From NCBI GenBank assembly GCA_902624585.1, contig CACNXU010000003.1, positions 1-54,949 on the forward strand: a DNA stretch of 54,949 bases, given 5' to 3'. Shown in pieces: positions 19,315 to 28,081 of this stretch. Origin of the DNA: an uncultured Pelagibacteraceae bacterium. Lineage in GTDB: Bacteria > Pseudomonadota > Alphaproteobacteria > Pelagibacterales > Pelagibacteraceae. Under the pieces are notes generated by a model. The model did no database searches, was not told the DNA's origin, and worked only from the letters and a program-made list of their open reading frames with translations. Within the stretch, counting starts at the first letter, position 1. Each line of letters opens with the position of its first letter. A program made the translations under genes and the position numbers.

Positions 19315-20749
19315 TCCAAGATTAAAGGAAGAATGTGGAGTTTTTGGTATTAGTAATAATAGAGATGCATCAGCCCTAACAGCCCTTGGATTACATGCTT
19401 TACAACATAGAGGTCAAGAGGGTTGTGGAATAGTTACTTTTGATGGAGAAAAATATTTTTCAGAAAAAAGATTTGGTTTAGTTGGTGATAATTTTAATAA
19501 AGAAGAAGTACTAAATAATCTTAAAGGAAATTATGCAATTGGCCATAACAGATATAGCACAACAGGAAATAATATTTTAAGAAATATACAGCCCTTTTTT
19601 GCTGATACCAATGCAGGTGGGATTGGGGTTGCACACAATGGAAATCTTACTAATTCAATATCTTTAAGAAATAAACTAGTTGAAAATGGAGCTATATTTT
19701 ATACGACATCAGACACTGAGACAATTGTTCAACTAATCGCTAAATCAAGAAGACCAAAAACAATTGACAAGGTAATTGATGCAATTTTTCAGATTCAAGG
19801 TGGCTATGCATTAGTTATGTTAACTCAAAACTCATTAATAGGTGTAAGAGATCCTTACGGTATTAGACCATTAGTTATTGGTAAACTAGGAAATAGTTAT
19901 GTTTTAGCATCCGAAACATGTGCGTTTGATATTATTGGTGCAAAATTTGTGAGAGAGGTTGAAAATGGTGAGATAGTTTTGATTGAAAATAATAAACTAA
20001 AAAGTATTAAGCCCTTCCCTATTAAAAAAGTTAGACCATGCGTATTTGAGTATATTTATTTTTCAAGACCAGACAGTCTAATAGGAGGAAAAACAGCTTA
20101 TGAACACAGAAAGAATATTGGTAGAGAACTTGCAAAAGAAAATGATACTAATGCAGATATAGTTGTTCCAGTTCCTGACTCTGGAAATGCAGCTGCTATG
20201 GGTTTTGCACAAGAATTAAAAATGAATTTCGAGCATGGATTAATTAGAAATCATTATGTTGGAAGAACTTTTATTGAACCAAGCCAAAAAATTAGAAGCT
20301 TAGGTGTAAAATTAAAATTAAATGCCAATCAAACAACAATTAAAAATAAAAAAATAATACTAATTGACGACTCACTTGTTAGAGGAACGACATCATATAA
20401 AATCGTAAAAATGCTATATGATGCTGGAGCAAAAGAAGTTCATGTAAAAATTGCATGTCCAGAGATAAGATATCCTGACTTTTATGGAGTAGATACACCC
20501 ACCAAAAAAGAATTATTAGCAGCCAATAAAAGTAATGATGAAATTTGTGAATATATAGGAGCTAAATCTCTAAGGTTTTTATCAATAAATGGATTATATA
20601 AGGCCCTTGATTTTAAAAAAAGAAATGTAAGTTACCCTCAATTAACAGATCATTATTTTACTGGAGACTATCCTGTTGAATTAGTGGACGAATTAGGAGA
20701 CAATAAGATTACACAGCTTTCTTTATTAAGTTCTGTGTCAAAAGTTTAA
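19268..20749 (+). CDS. purF: Amidophosphoribosyltransferase
   Basis: PurF makes 5-phosphoribosylamine from PRPP and glutamine, the committed step of purine synthesis. The N-terminal nucleophile after processing is C23 in EECGVFGI, so the gene predicts a 22-residue propeptide, encoded mostly in the cvpA overlap. LHALQHRGQEG, GHNRYSTTG and NGNLTN belong to the class II glutaminase domain. The PRPP-binding motif IILIDDSLVRGTTS lies near residue 365. The C-terminal CxxC that binds a 4Fe-4S cluster in the Bacillus type is replaced (LTDHYFTGDYP), so no cluster is expected. The length is 493 aa. No alternative start codon lies between 19268 and the cysteine. Confidence 0.96.
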   Translation: MKKHIKILKKKLKSYNPRLKEECGVFGISNNRDASALTALGLHALQHRGQEGCGIVTFDGEKYFSEKRFGLVGDNFNKEEVLNNLKGNYAIGHNRYSTTGNNILRNIQPFFADTNAGGIGVAHNGNLTNSISLRNKLVENGAIFYTTSDTETIVQLIAKSRRPKTIDKVIDAIFQIQGGYALVMLTQNSLIGVRDPYGIRPLVIGKLGNSYVLASETCAFDIIGAKFVREVENGEIVLIENNKLKSIKPFPIKKVRPCVFEYIYFSRPDSLIGGKTAYEHRKNIGRELAKENDTNADIVVPVPDSGNAAAMGFAQELKMNFEHGLIRNHYVGRTFIEPSQKIRSLGVKLKLNANQTTIKNKKIILIDDSLVRGTTSYKIVKMLYDAGAKEVHVKIACPEIRYPDFYGVDTPTKKELLAANKSNDEICEYIGAKSLRFLSINGLYKALDFKKRNVSYPQLTDHYFTGDYPVELVDELGDNKITQLSLLSSVSKV

Positions 20750-20750
20750 T

Positions 20751-21308
20751 ATGAAAAAAGTTAGTTTTACTCAAATGAAAGATGGTGACAAAGAAGATTA
20801 TAAACTTTTAGAAAAATATGAAAAAAAATTTGAGAGAGATACCGCTAAAAGAATATTAAAATATCTTTCTGAGCAAACCACGACATTAGAGGGTTATAAA
20901 ATTACAAGATTAGAGCATTCATTACAGGCTGCAACTAGAGCATTTAACTCTGGAGAAAGTGAGGAAATGGTAGTAGCAACACTTTTGCATGATATAGGAG
21001 ATGATTTAGCTCCGATGAATCATTCTCAATATGCTGCGTCGATAATTAGACCTTACGTATCTGAAAAAACATACTGGATAATTAAACATCACGGTCTTTT
21101 CCAAACATATTATAGTGCTCATCACTTAGGTGGTGATAGAAATGCAAGAGACAAATTTAAAGATCATAAATATTATCAAGCAACAGTAGATTTTTGCGAA
21201 AAGTATGATCAATCTTCATTTGATCCAAACTATAAATCTATGAGTTTAGAGGATTTTTCTCCAATGGTTGAAAGAATATTTGCAAGAGATCCTTATTATT
21301 TTGTTTAA
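20751..21308 (+). CDS. HD-domain metal-dependent protein (PhnZ-like oxygenase or phosphohydrolase fold)
   Basis: The 185-aa protein has a complete HD-domain metal set: H56 (RLEHSLQAA), H80-D81 (LLHDIGDDLAP), H91 (NHSQYAA), H114 (IKHHGLF) and D153 (KYDQSS). A six-ligand pattern of this kind supports two metal ions, as in diiron HD oxygenases (MIOX, PhnZ) and in some phosphohydrolases. The spacing H56 to H80 equals that of PhnZ H34 to H58, and the flanking LEHxLQAA is PhnZ-like. However, the PhnZ gating Tyr/Glu pair is not conserved (Leu and Tyr occupy those places), and the next spacing is shorter. The substrate is therefore unknown. It lies 1 base after purF and 29 bases before gshA. Confidence 0.7.
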   Translation: MKKVSFTQMKDGDKEDYKLLEKYEKKFERDTAKRILKYLSEQTTTLEGYKITRLEHSLQAATRAFNSGESEEMVVATLLHDIGDDLAPMNHSQYAASIIRPYVSEKTYWIIKHHGLFQTYYSAHHLGGDRNARDKFKDHKYYQATVDFCEKYDQSSFDPNYKSMSLEDFSPMVERIFARDPYYFV

Positions 21309-21337
21309 ATAACTTAATAAATAATATCTAAGAAATT

Positions 21338-22627
21338 ATGATTAAATCAAAAGAGCATATAATAGAATATTTTAAATCTGGTACAAAAGATACAAATAAT
21401 TTTAAAATTGGTATCGAACACGAAAAGTTTCTTTTTTATAAAAATAAAAGAGTTGATTATTCAAAAATAAAAGAAATGTTTCGAGCTCTTCAAGAATTTG
21501 GTTGGAAGCCAATCTTGGAAAAAGAAAATATTATTGGATTAAATAAAGGAGGAAAAAATATTACTCTTGAGCCAGGAAATCAAATTGAACTATCTGGAGA
21601 TAAATTAAATCACATGCACGAAGCATGTGCCGAGTCGCAAGATTATTTGTTTGAACTTGAACAGGTGACAAAGAAACTAAATATTAAAATTGTAAGCTCA
21701 GGCTTTGATCCATTCTCTAAATTAGAGGAAATTCCAAATAATCCTAAAGAAAGATATAAACTAATGACAAAAAGTATGCCTTTGGGTGGCGAGTTAAGTT
21801 TGGATATGATGTATAGAACATGTGGAACTCAACTTAATATAGATTATAACAGTGAAGAAGATTTTAAAAAAAAATTTCTCATAGCGAATTCTATAGTTCC
21901 TATCACAATAGCTCTATTTGCAAATTCATCTATAGTTGAAAAAAAAAATAGTAATTATTTATCTTATAGATCAAAAGTATGGCAAAGCACTTCAAGAGGT
22001 GGACTACCAAAATTATTTTTTGAAAATTTAAATTTTGAGAAATATGCTGAATTCGTAATGAGATTTCCAATTCTTTTTATTCAACATGAAGATAAACATA
22101 TATCTGGATCTAATTATACATTTAATGATTTTATGAATGGTGAAATCAATGAAATTGAAAATAGACTACCGACAGAAGACGACTTAACCATTCATTTGAG
22201 TACAATATTTACAGAAAATAGGTTAAAAAAATATATAGAATTAAGATCTATGGATACTTGTGGATGGGATTGTCTATGTTCTGGACCAGCTTTTTTTATT
22301 GGAATGCTATACGGCAATTTAGATGAGATACATGAGTTGATTAAAAAATGGGATAAAAATAAAATTATTAATGCCTATCTCGAAGCCCCAAGAAAGGGTT
22401 TTAATACAGAATTAATGGGCAAGGATTTACATTATTGGGCTTCTACTTTATTAGATCTTTCACGTAAGGGTCTTAATAATAGAGATATATTAAGTAAAAA
22501 AGGGAAAAATGAAACTCTATTTTTAAATCATTTAAAAAAGGTCATTTTTAATAAATCAACAAATGCAGACTATATGATTGATAAATTTTCAAATAACGAA
22601 AATTTAGAAGAATTATATGACCAATAA
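21338..22627 (+). CDS. gshA: Glutamate-cysteine ligase, plant/alphaproteobacterial type
   Basis: GshA makes gamma-glutamylcysteine, the first step of glutathione synthesis. It belongs to the GCS2/plant-type group: KIGIEHEKFLF (ATP/Mg site) near the start, NKGGKNITLEPGNQIELSG, MYRTCGTQLNIDY, YRSKVWQSTSRGGLPK and YIELRSMDTCGW appear in order. The length of 429 aa is slightly short for the group. gshB overlaps its end by 11 bases, so the two steps are co-translated. Confidence 0.93.
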   Translation: MIKSKEHIIEYFKSGTKDTNNFKIGIEHEKFLFYKNKRVDYSKIKEMFRALQEFGWKPILEKENIIGLNKGGKNITLEPGNQIELSGDKLNHMHEACAESQDYLFELEQVTKKLNIKIVSSGFDPFSKLEEIPNNPKERYKLMTKSMPLGGELSLDMMYRTCGTQLNIDYNSEEDFKKKFLIANSIVPITIALFANSSIVEKKNSNYLSYRSKVWQSTSRGGLPKLFFENLNFEKYAEFVMRFPILFIQHEDKHISGSNYTFNDFMNGEINEIENRLPTEDDLTIHLSTIFTENRLKKYIELRSMDTCGWDCLCSGPAFFIGMLYGNLDEIHELIKKWDKNKIINAYLEAPRKGFNTELMGKDLHYWASTLLDLSRKGLNNRDILSKKGKNETLFLNHLKKVIFNKSTNADYMIDKFSNNENLEELYDQ

Positions 22628-23543
22628 AATTATTGCAATACAAGGAAACGATCTTTCAAAATTAAATCCTAAAACTGATACTAGTGTTTTTCTAGCAAAT
22701 GAAATTCAGGGTAAAAAATATAAAATTTTTTATTATAGCCCAAAAAATCTTTCAATTTTAAATTCAAAAGTTATTGCCAAAGGTTTTTTTATTAAATTCA
22801 ATTATGAAAATAAAAATTTTTTTAAAATATTAAAAAGACATACGCTAGATCTTACAAATTGTAAGTTTATTTTAATTCGCCAAGATCCCCCTTTTAATCT
22901 TGAATATATATCAACTACTTACATTCTAGATAGAATTAAAAATAAAGTTAAAATTGTTAACAATCCAACTTCTATAAGAAATATATCTGAAAAATTATAC
23001 TCAGCAAAATATCAAAAATTTATGCCCAGCACAATTTTTACTAGAGATCTAAGTGAAATTAAAAATTTTATAAAGAAATACAAAAAAATAATACTAAAAC
23101 CTATTCATGGTTTCAGTGGTAATGACATTCATTTGCTGAATAAATTCAATGCAAAATTGATTAGTAAATTTATAGAAAAACATGATCACATTATGTGTCA
23201 AAAATTTCTTCCTAAAATTAGTAAAGGCGACAAAAGAGTTTTTATTATAAATGGAAAAATATGTGGTGCAATTTCGAGGGTTCCAAAAAAAGGTTCATTT
23301 TTAAGTAATATGAGTAAAGGAGCAAAACCAATTAATATTAAATTAACTAGCATTGAAAATAAAATTTCCAAAATAATTGCAAAAGATTTGAAAAAAGAAA
23401 ATATTTTTTTTGCGGGAATTGATTTCATAGATCAAAAACTAAATGGAGATATTAATGTTACATCTCCAACTGGACTCAAATCCTTTTTTGATATCTCAGG
23501 AAAAAATTTAGCTAAAACTTTTTGGAAAGAATTAAAAGCGTGA
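22617..23543 (+). CDS. gshB: Glutathione synthetase
   Basis: GshB joins glycine to gamma-glutamylcysteine with ATP. RQDPPFNLEYISTTYIL, NNPTSIRNISEKLYSAKY and ILKPIHGFSGNDIHLL match the bacterial ATP-grasp family. KGDKRVFIINGKICGAISRVP and GIDFID follow. The final metal-binding EINVTSP motif of E. coli GshB reads DINVTSP here (D278, N280), a conservative change at a magnesium ligand. The length of 308 aa is normal. It overlaps gshA (11 bases) and the next transporter (4 bases). Confidence 0.93.
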   Translation: MTNKIIAIQGNDLSKLNPKTDTSVFLANEIQGKKYKIFYYSPKNLSILNSKVIAKGFFIKFNYENKNFFKILKRHTLDLTNCKFILIRQDPPFNLEYISTTYILDRIKNKVKIVNNPTSIRNISEKLYSAKYQKFMPSTIFTRDLSEIKNFIKKYKKIILKPIHGFSGNDIHLLNKFNAKLISKFIEKHDHIMCQKFLPKISKGDKRVFIINGKICGAISRVPKKGSFLSNMSKGAKPINIKLTSIENKISKIIAKDLKKENIFFAGIDFIDQKLNGDINVTSPTGLKSFFDISGKNLAKTFWKELKA

Positions 23544-24415
23544 ATAATTTAACTAATCAACAAAAAGGTTCATTAATGGCATTTGTTGCAATTATGTTTA
23601 TAACTCCTGACTCCTTGCTCATAAGATTATCTAACATCGAAACTTGGGGAATGCTTTTTTATAGAGGAGCCATACCATTTTTAGTTGTTCTTGTTGGTCT
23701 TATTTTTTTTTATAAAAATAATTTTTTTAAAGCTTTATTTAAAATTGGTTATCCTGGTGTTTTTTATGTAATTAGTTTTTCTATTTGCAATATTACTTTT
23801 ATTATCTCAATACAAAATACTAATGTAGCAAATACGTTATTAATGGTAGCACTTGCTCCAATGCTCTCTGCTATTTTAGGAGCTATTTTCTTAAAAGAAA
23901 AACCAGATAATAAGACTTGGATTGCAATAATTATTACATTTATTGCTTGTGTTTATATTTTTTATGACTCATTAAGCTTAGGCAACTTTTATGGAGATCT
24001 ATTTGGTTTAATTACCTCATTTGGATTAGCTTGTAATGCTAACATCGCAAGATATGCAAAATCGACTGATCTTGTTCCAGCTGCTGTAATTGGAAAATCG
24101 TGTGTTGCAATATTTGCTTTTTTCTTCGTTAAAGATTTCTCTTTAGTGGGAAACGACCTTTTTTATATACCTTTAATGTGTGTAATGTGCGTAGCTATAC
24201 CTTTTGTCTTAGTTACTATAGCTCCAAGATTTATAACAGCTGCTGAAGTTAATCTATTTTTTCTTCTAGAGACAATTCTAGGACCATTGTGGGTTTGGAT
24301 GGTTATTAAGGAGCAACCTTCTAATGAAACAATATATGGAGGAGTAGTTATTATTATAACAATAGCAATTCATTCTTTATTGGCCATAAAAAAAACACAA
24401 ACCAAAACTACTTAG
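23540..24415 (+). CDS. DMT-superfamily (EamA) transporter
   Basis: The protein has ten predicted transmembrane helices in two five-helix EamA repeats, the usual design of drug/metabolite transporters. The substrate cannot be read from sequence. The repeat signatures ANTLLMVALAPMLSAILGAIFLKEKP (first half) and AAEVNLFFLLETILGPLWVWMVIKEQP (second half) are visible as pattern. The frame is open from a TTG at 23522, but a GTG at 23540 forms the common GTGA overlap with the gshB stop and starts VNNLTNQQKGS, so I use it. Co-transcription with gshAB is likely; export or import of a thiol or amino acid is only a guess. Confidence 0.88.
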   Translation: MNNLTNQQKGSLMAFVAIMFITPDSLLIRLSNIETWGMLFYRGAIPFLVVLVGLIFFYKNNFFKALFKIGYPGVFYVISFSICNITFIISIQNTNVANTLLMVALAPMLSAILGAIFLKEKPDNKTWIAIIITFIACVYIFYDSLSLGNFYGDLFGLITSFGLACNANIARYAKSTDLVPAAVIGKSCVAIFAFFFVKDFSLVGNDLFYIPLMCVMCVAIPFVLVTIAPRFITAAEVNLFFLLETILGPLWVWMVIKEQPSNETIYGGVVIIITIAIHSLLAIKKTQTKTT

Positions 24416-24446
24416 CCGGCAGTCATCGCAATTTAAAAAATTATAA

Positions 24447-25751
24447 ATGCAAAAAGAAGTAAAAAAATCATGGGCTCTATTTATAGGAATTGGTGTAATG
24501 ATGATTGCACATGGATTGCAAATGCAATTAATGGGCATCAGAGCAGTTCTGGAGGATTTTAGCGTTTTTACAACAGGTATATTTATGTCTGGATATTTTG
24601 TTGGTTACTTCGTTGGTTCAAAAACTACTCCAAATTTTGTTTCAAAAGTTGGTCATATAAGAGTGTTTGCTGCATTTGCGTCACTAGCATCTTTAAGTGC
24701 ATTAGTAGCAGTAGTTTATGTTAATCCATTTATGTGGACTATAAGTAGATTTATTACAGGTATAAGTTTAGTCAGTTGTTATGTTGTCACTGAAAGTTGG
24801 TTAAATGACAGGGCAACAAATAAAAATAGAGGACAATTATTATCTGCTTATATGATGGTTATCTATTTTGGATTAGCTCTAGGAATGCTATTACTTAATA
24901 TAAATAAACCAGAAGATTATGAACCATTTATATTAGTTTCAGTATTACTTTCTATTGCGCTTGTTCCAATTTTATTGACAAAAAGACCAGCTCCTAAATT
25001 CAAAAAGATAGAGACAATAAGTATTAGTGAATTATTTAAAATTTCACCTCTTGGAACATTAAGTTCTTTTTTTACAGGTATTATCCATGCAGCCTTCTTT
25101 TCTCTTATTTCAGTTTATGCAACACTTGCAAAATTTACATTATTTGAAACATCTATACTTTTATTCATTTCAACAATAGCAGGTGTAATCGGTCAGGGAC
25201 CAATTGGGTATTTTTCAGATACTTTTGATAGAAGAAAAGTTATAGTCATAACAACTTTTGGTAGTTCAATTTTAGCACTTATTTCAATTCTAGCTTCCAA
25301 TGATCCTATTCAAAATATTTATTACTTACACGGATTTAGTTTTAAAAAAATTATATTTTTTATTGCTGTAGGACTTTATTCAAGTTTATGTCTTCCTTTA
25401 TTTTCATTAAACCTCGCACATACAAATGATTTTGTTCCAAAATCAAAATTTGTTGCAGCTGGAGGTGGTTTGCAATTTATTTTTGGTATTGGAGCAATTA
25501 GCGGACCTATTTTATGTTCTATATTTATTGAATGGTTCGGTTTAAACGGTTTATTTATATTTTTAATTTTAGCTCATACAATAATTGGTGTATTTGGCTT
25601 GTATAGAATGAAAGTTAGGGAAACTGTTGAAAATCCAGACTCAACTTTTACACCCGTTCCAGCAACAATTACGCCTGCTGGATTGGAACTAGATCCAGAT
25701 ACACCTCCAACTCTTGACGAAAATTCTACAAATGAAATTGGAAAACCTTAA
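24447..25751 (+). CDS. Major facilitator superfamily transporter (YcaD-like)
   Basis: Twelve hydrophobic segments are predicted. The N-terminal half contains GYFVGYFVGSKTTPNFVSKVGHIRVFA, the MFS loop 2-3 signature in the YcaD-like form, and the second half GYFSDTFDRRKVI, the matching loop 8-9 motif. A proline- and threonine-rich cytoplasmic tail of about 35 residues (from FTPVPATITP) has no membrane character. The substrate is unknown. The gene lies 31 bases after the DMT gene and its stop overlaps the convergent MOSC gene by 4 bases. Confidence 0.88.
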   Translation: MQKEVKKSWALFIGIGVMMIAHGLQMQLMGIRAVLEDFSVFTTGIFMSGYFVGYFVGSKTTPNFVSKVGHIRVFAAFASLASLSALVAVVYVNPFMWTISRFITGISLVSCYVVTESWLNDRATNKNRGQLLSAYMMVIYFGLALGMLLLNINKPEDYEPFILVSVLLSIALVPILLTKRPAPKFKKIETISISELFKISPLGTLSSFFTGIIHAAFFSLISVYATLAKFTLFETSILLFISTIAGVIGQGPIGYFSDTFDRRKVIVITTFGSSILALISILASNDPIQNIYYLHGFSFKKIIFFIAVGLYSSLCLPLFSLNLAHTNDFVPKSKFVAAGGGLQFIFGIGAISGPILCSIFIEWFGLNGLFIFLILAHTIIGVFGLYRMKVRETVENPDSTFTPVPATITPAGLELDPDTPPTLDENSTNEIGKP

Positions 25752-26197
25752 GTATTAATTATTTCAATTTTGTCACCTATATTGATTTTGGATGAGGAAA
25801 TAATTTTACATCTAAGTCCACCTTTTCTCATAAATTCTTTAAGAACATTTTTTTGATCGAGCATTTCGGTTAAATGCCTACACGGACGACATAATTCTAT
25901 ACCCTCTAATTCAGCATTTCCTACTTTTAATTTTTTTCCAATTAAATCGTTTAATTGAATACCTTTAGTAACTACATTACGTCTAAAATCAATGTAAGGT
26001 ATATTGAGCCCAAATTTAATATTATATTCATCAATATTTTCAGACTCTATCAATGACAATTGATTATAAGGGTCATTAAAATCTTGAAAATGTCGATCAC
26101 CAACTATTCCTTTGTTGGCCAAAACCTCAATAGAAGTTACTTCCTTTATAGGTTGATTGTTATTAGCGGTAATTCCTAATTTAAATACTTCAGCCAT
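25748..26197 (-). CDS. MOSC-domain protein
   Basis: MOSC domains bind sulfurated molybdenum cofactor or act in its sulfur transfer, as in the C-terminus of MOCOS and in YiiM/mARC. The 149-aa protein covers the domain: GIVGDRHFQDF, then QLSLIESENI, YIDFRRNVVTKGIQLNDLIGKKLKVG and GIELCRPCRHLTEML with the conserved Cys (about residue 104), and IGDKIEI near the end. No partner domain is fused. moeA for cofactor synthesis lies 7 kb away. The divergent PhyH gene starts 45 bases upstream. Confidence 0.9.
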   Translation of the reverse strand: MAEVFKLGITANNNQPIKEVTSIEVLANKGIVGDRHFQDFNDPYNQLSLIESENIDEYNIKFGLNIPYIDFRRNVVTKGIQLNDLIGKKLKVGNAELEGIELCRPCRHLTEMLDQKNVLKEFMRKGGLRCKIISSSKINIGDKIEIINT

Positions 26198-26242
26198 ATA
26201 TTATTGAAGAATGAGTTGAGCTCATATAATCTTTAAAATAAT

Positions 26243-27067
26243 ATGACTTATCTATCACCAAATCAACTTAAACAATACAAAGAAGAAGGTTACATATCTC
26301 CTATAGAAGTTTTATCTAGTAGTGAAGCCTTTGAAGCTAGAGAGGAGATAGAGTCGATTGAAAAAAAAATGCCAAATGAAATAGATAAATCTGGAAGATA
26401 TAATGTTCATTTGATTTCACCAAAACTTGATTCAATTGTTCATAATTCAAGAATTTTAGATGCTGTAGAAAGTATTATTGGAAAGAATATCTTGGTTTGC
26501 AGTACTACTTTATTTATTAAAAACCCTAAAGAAAAAGGTTTCGTGAGCTATCATCAGGACGCTAAGTATATCGGATTAGAACCTCATAATTGGGTTACCG
26601 CATGGGTCGCTTTAACAGATTCAAATGAAAATAATGGATGTATGAGAATGTGGCCTAAATCTCATTTAGACATTAAAGATCATAATGAGAAATTTAATGA
26701 GGGGAATTTACTAACTAGAGGTCAAACAATAGAAAACGTTCCAGAGGATGAGGTCAAATCGATTGAGCTAAGAGCTGGTCAAATGTCTTTGCATCATCCA
26801 AGAATTGTACATGGATCAGGAGTAAATAAAAGTAATGATAGAAGAATTGGATTTGTAATTCAAAGTTATATAGGCACAAATGTAAAACAAACATTGGGTA
26901 AAAATGGTGTTCAAATTGCGAGAGGCGAGGATAAATATAATTATCATGAAGTTATAAAAAGAAATGACCTTTTAATGAGTGAGAAAAGTATGTTGTTGAG
27001 AAAAAAAGAGAATAATTATTTACAAGAAATTTTTTATAAGGGTGCGAAACAAAAAGGTTCTTTTTAA
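26243..27067 (+). CDS. Phytanoyl-CoA dioxygenase (PhyH) family Fe(II)/2-oxoglutarate oxygenase
   Basis: The fold and metal site are those of the PhyH group: the H-x-D pair is H104/D106 in SYHQDAKY, the distal His is H190 in IVHGSGVNKSNDRR, and the 2-oxoglutarate arginine is R200 or R201. Such enzymes hydroxylate small metabolites or acyl chains using O2, Fe(II) and 2-oxoglutarate. The substrate is unknown; ectoine hydroxylases, phosphonate hydroxylase PhnY and many uncharacterised marine enzymes share this fold. Two Gfo/Idh/MocA genes follow after 3 bases and with overlap, so a three-gene catabolic or modification operon is likely. Confidence 0.88.
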   Translation: MTYLSPNQLKQYKEEGYISPIEVLSSSEAFEAREEIESIEKKMPNEIDKSGRYNVHLISPKLDSIVHNSRILDAVESIIGKNILVCSTTLFIKNPKEKGFVSYHQDAKYIGLEPHNWVTAWVALTDSNENNGCMRMWPKSHLDIKDHNEKFNEGNLLTRGQTIENVPEDEVKSIELRAGQMSLHHPRIVHGSGVNKSNDRRIGFVIQSYIGTNVKQTLGKNGVQIARGEDKYNYHEVIKRNDLLMSEKSMLLRKKENNYLQEIFYKGAKQKGSF

Positions 27068-27070
27068 TTC

Positions 27071-28081
27071 ATGAAAGAAGCAATCAAACTAGGTGTGATT
27101 GGAATAGACCATGGGCATATTTTTGATATGCTAAATGAAATGATTAAAGAAGGCTGTAGTTGTGATTGCTTTTGGACAGAGGGAGATCCTTTGACTCTAC
27201 AAAAATTTGAAAAAAAATATCCATATATTAAAAGAAAAGAAAATAAACAAGAAATATTAAATGACTCATCTATAGATTTGATTTTAATATCTTCAATTCC
27301 AGTGGATAGAGCCGGTCATTCGATAGACGCTTTAAAAGCTGGTAAAGATGTTATGGTAGATAAACCAGGCTGCACTACCTTAGATCAGTTAAATAACTTG
27401 AAAAATACTGTAAAAGAAACTGGAAAGATCTGGTCTATAAATTTTTCTGAAAGATTTCACGTTGCTGCAGTTACTAAAGCTGAAGAATTAGTAAATGAAG
27501 GTAAAATAGGAAAAGTAAAACAAACTATTGGTACAGGCCCTCATAGACAAGGAAACTATGAAAGACCTGATTGGTTCTATAATCGTCAAAGTTATGGAGG
27601 AATTATTACTGATATTGGTTCCCACCAAATTCATCAATTTTTAGTTTTTACTAATTCAAATCAGGCAAAAATCAACCATGCATTAGTAGAAAATACTACA
27701 AATAAAGAAATGCATGGTTTTCAAGACTTTGGTGAAGTTAATCTCACTGGTAATGGTGGGCACGGGTATGTACGCCTAGATTGGTTTACTCCAGATGCCC
27801 TTCCCACTTGGGGAGATGGAAGATTGCTAATACTTGGAGATAAAGGTTTTATTGAAATAAGAAAATATACTGACTTAGCAAAATCAGAAAAAGGTAATCA
27901 TTTATTTTTAGCAAATAATGATGAAGTGAAACATATTGATTGTTCTAATGTTAAGTTACCCTACTTTAGTAATTTAATTAATGATATTTTAAACAGAACA
28001 GAAACTGCATGTCCTCAAGATCTTACTTATCTTTCAATGGAACTTGCTATTAAAGCTCAAGAGCAAGCTGAAAAAAAATGA
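27071..28081 (+). CDS. Gfo/Idh/MocA family oxidoreductase (first of two)
   Basis: This is an NAD(P)-dependent dehydrogenase of the sugar/polyol or related carbonyl type. The N-terminal Rossmann strand reads LGVIGIDHGHIFDM, a divergent form of the GxGxxG loop. The conserved cofactor-binding lysine is in MVDKPGC (EKP-type motif), and the catalytic region is GGIITDIGSHQIHQF. The C-terminal half is the usual beta-sheet substrate domain. The length is 336 aa. It starts 3 bases after the PhyH gene and overlaps the next Gfo/Idh gene by 4 bases (ATGA). The substrate cannot be named. Confidence 0.87.
   Translation: MKEAIKLGVIGIDHGHIFDMLNEMIKEGCSCDCFWTEGDPLTLQKFEKKYPYIKRKENKQEILNDSSIDLILISSIPVDRAGHSIDALKAGKDVMVDKPGCTTLDQLNNLKNTVKETGKIWSINFSERFHVAAVTKAEELVNEGKIGKVKQTIGTGPHRQGNYERPDWFYNRQSYGGIITDIGSHQIHQFLVFTNSNQAKINHALVENTTNKEMHGFQDFGEVNLTGNGGHGYVRLDWFTPDALPTWGDGRLLILGDKGFIEIRKYTDLAKSEKGNHLFLANNDEVKHIDCSNVKLPYFSNLINDILNRTETACPQDLTYLSMELAIKAQEQAEKK

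Noticed and set aside
20751..27067. A methylphosphonate-oxidation pair of the PhnY/PhnZ kind (PhyH dioxygenase plus HD protein, with formate dehydrogenase for the product)
   Set aside because: The two genes are 5 kb apart on separate transcripts, and the HD protein lacks the Tyr/Glu gating pair and the PhnZ ligand spacing beyond the first three ligands.
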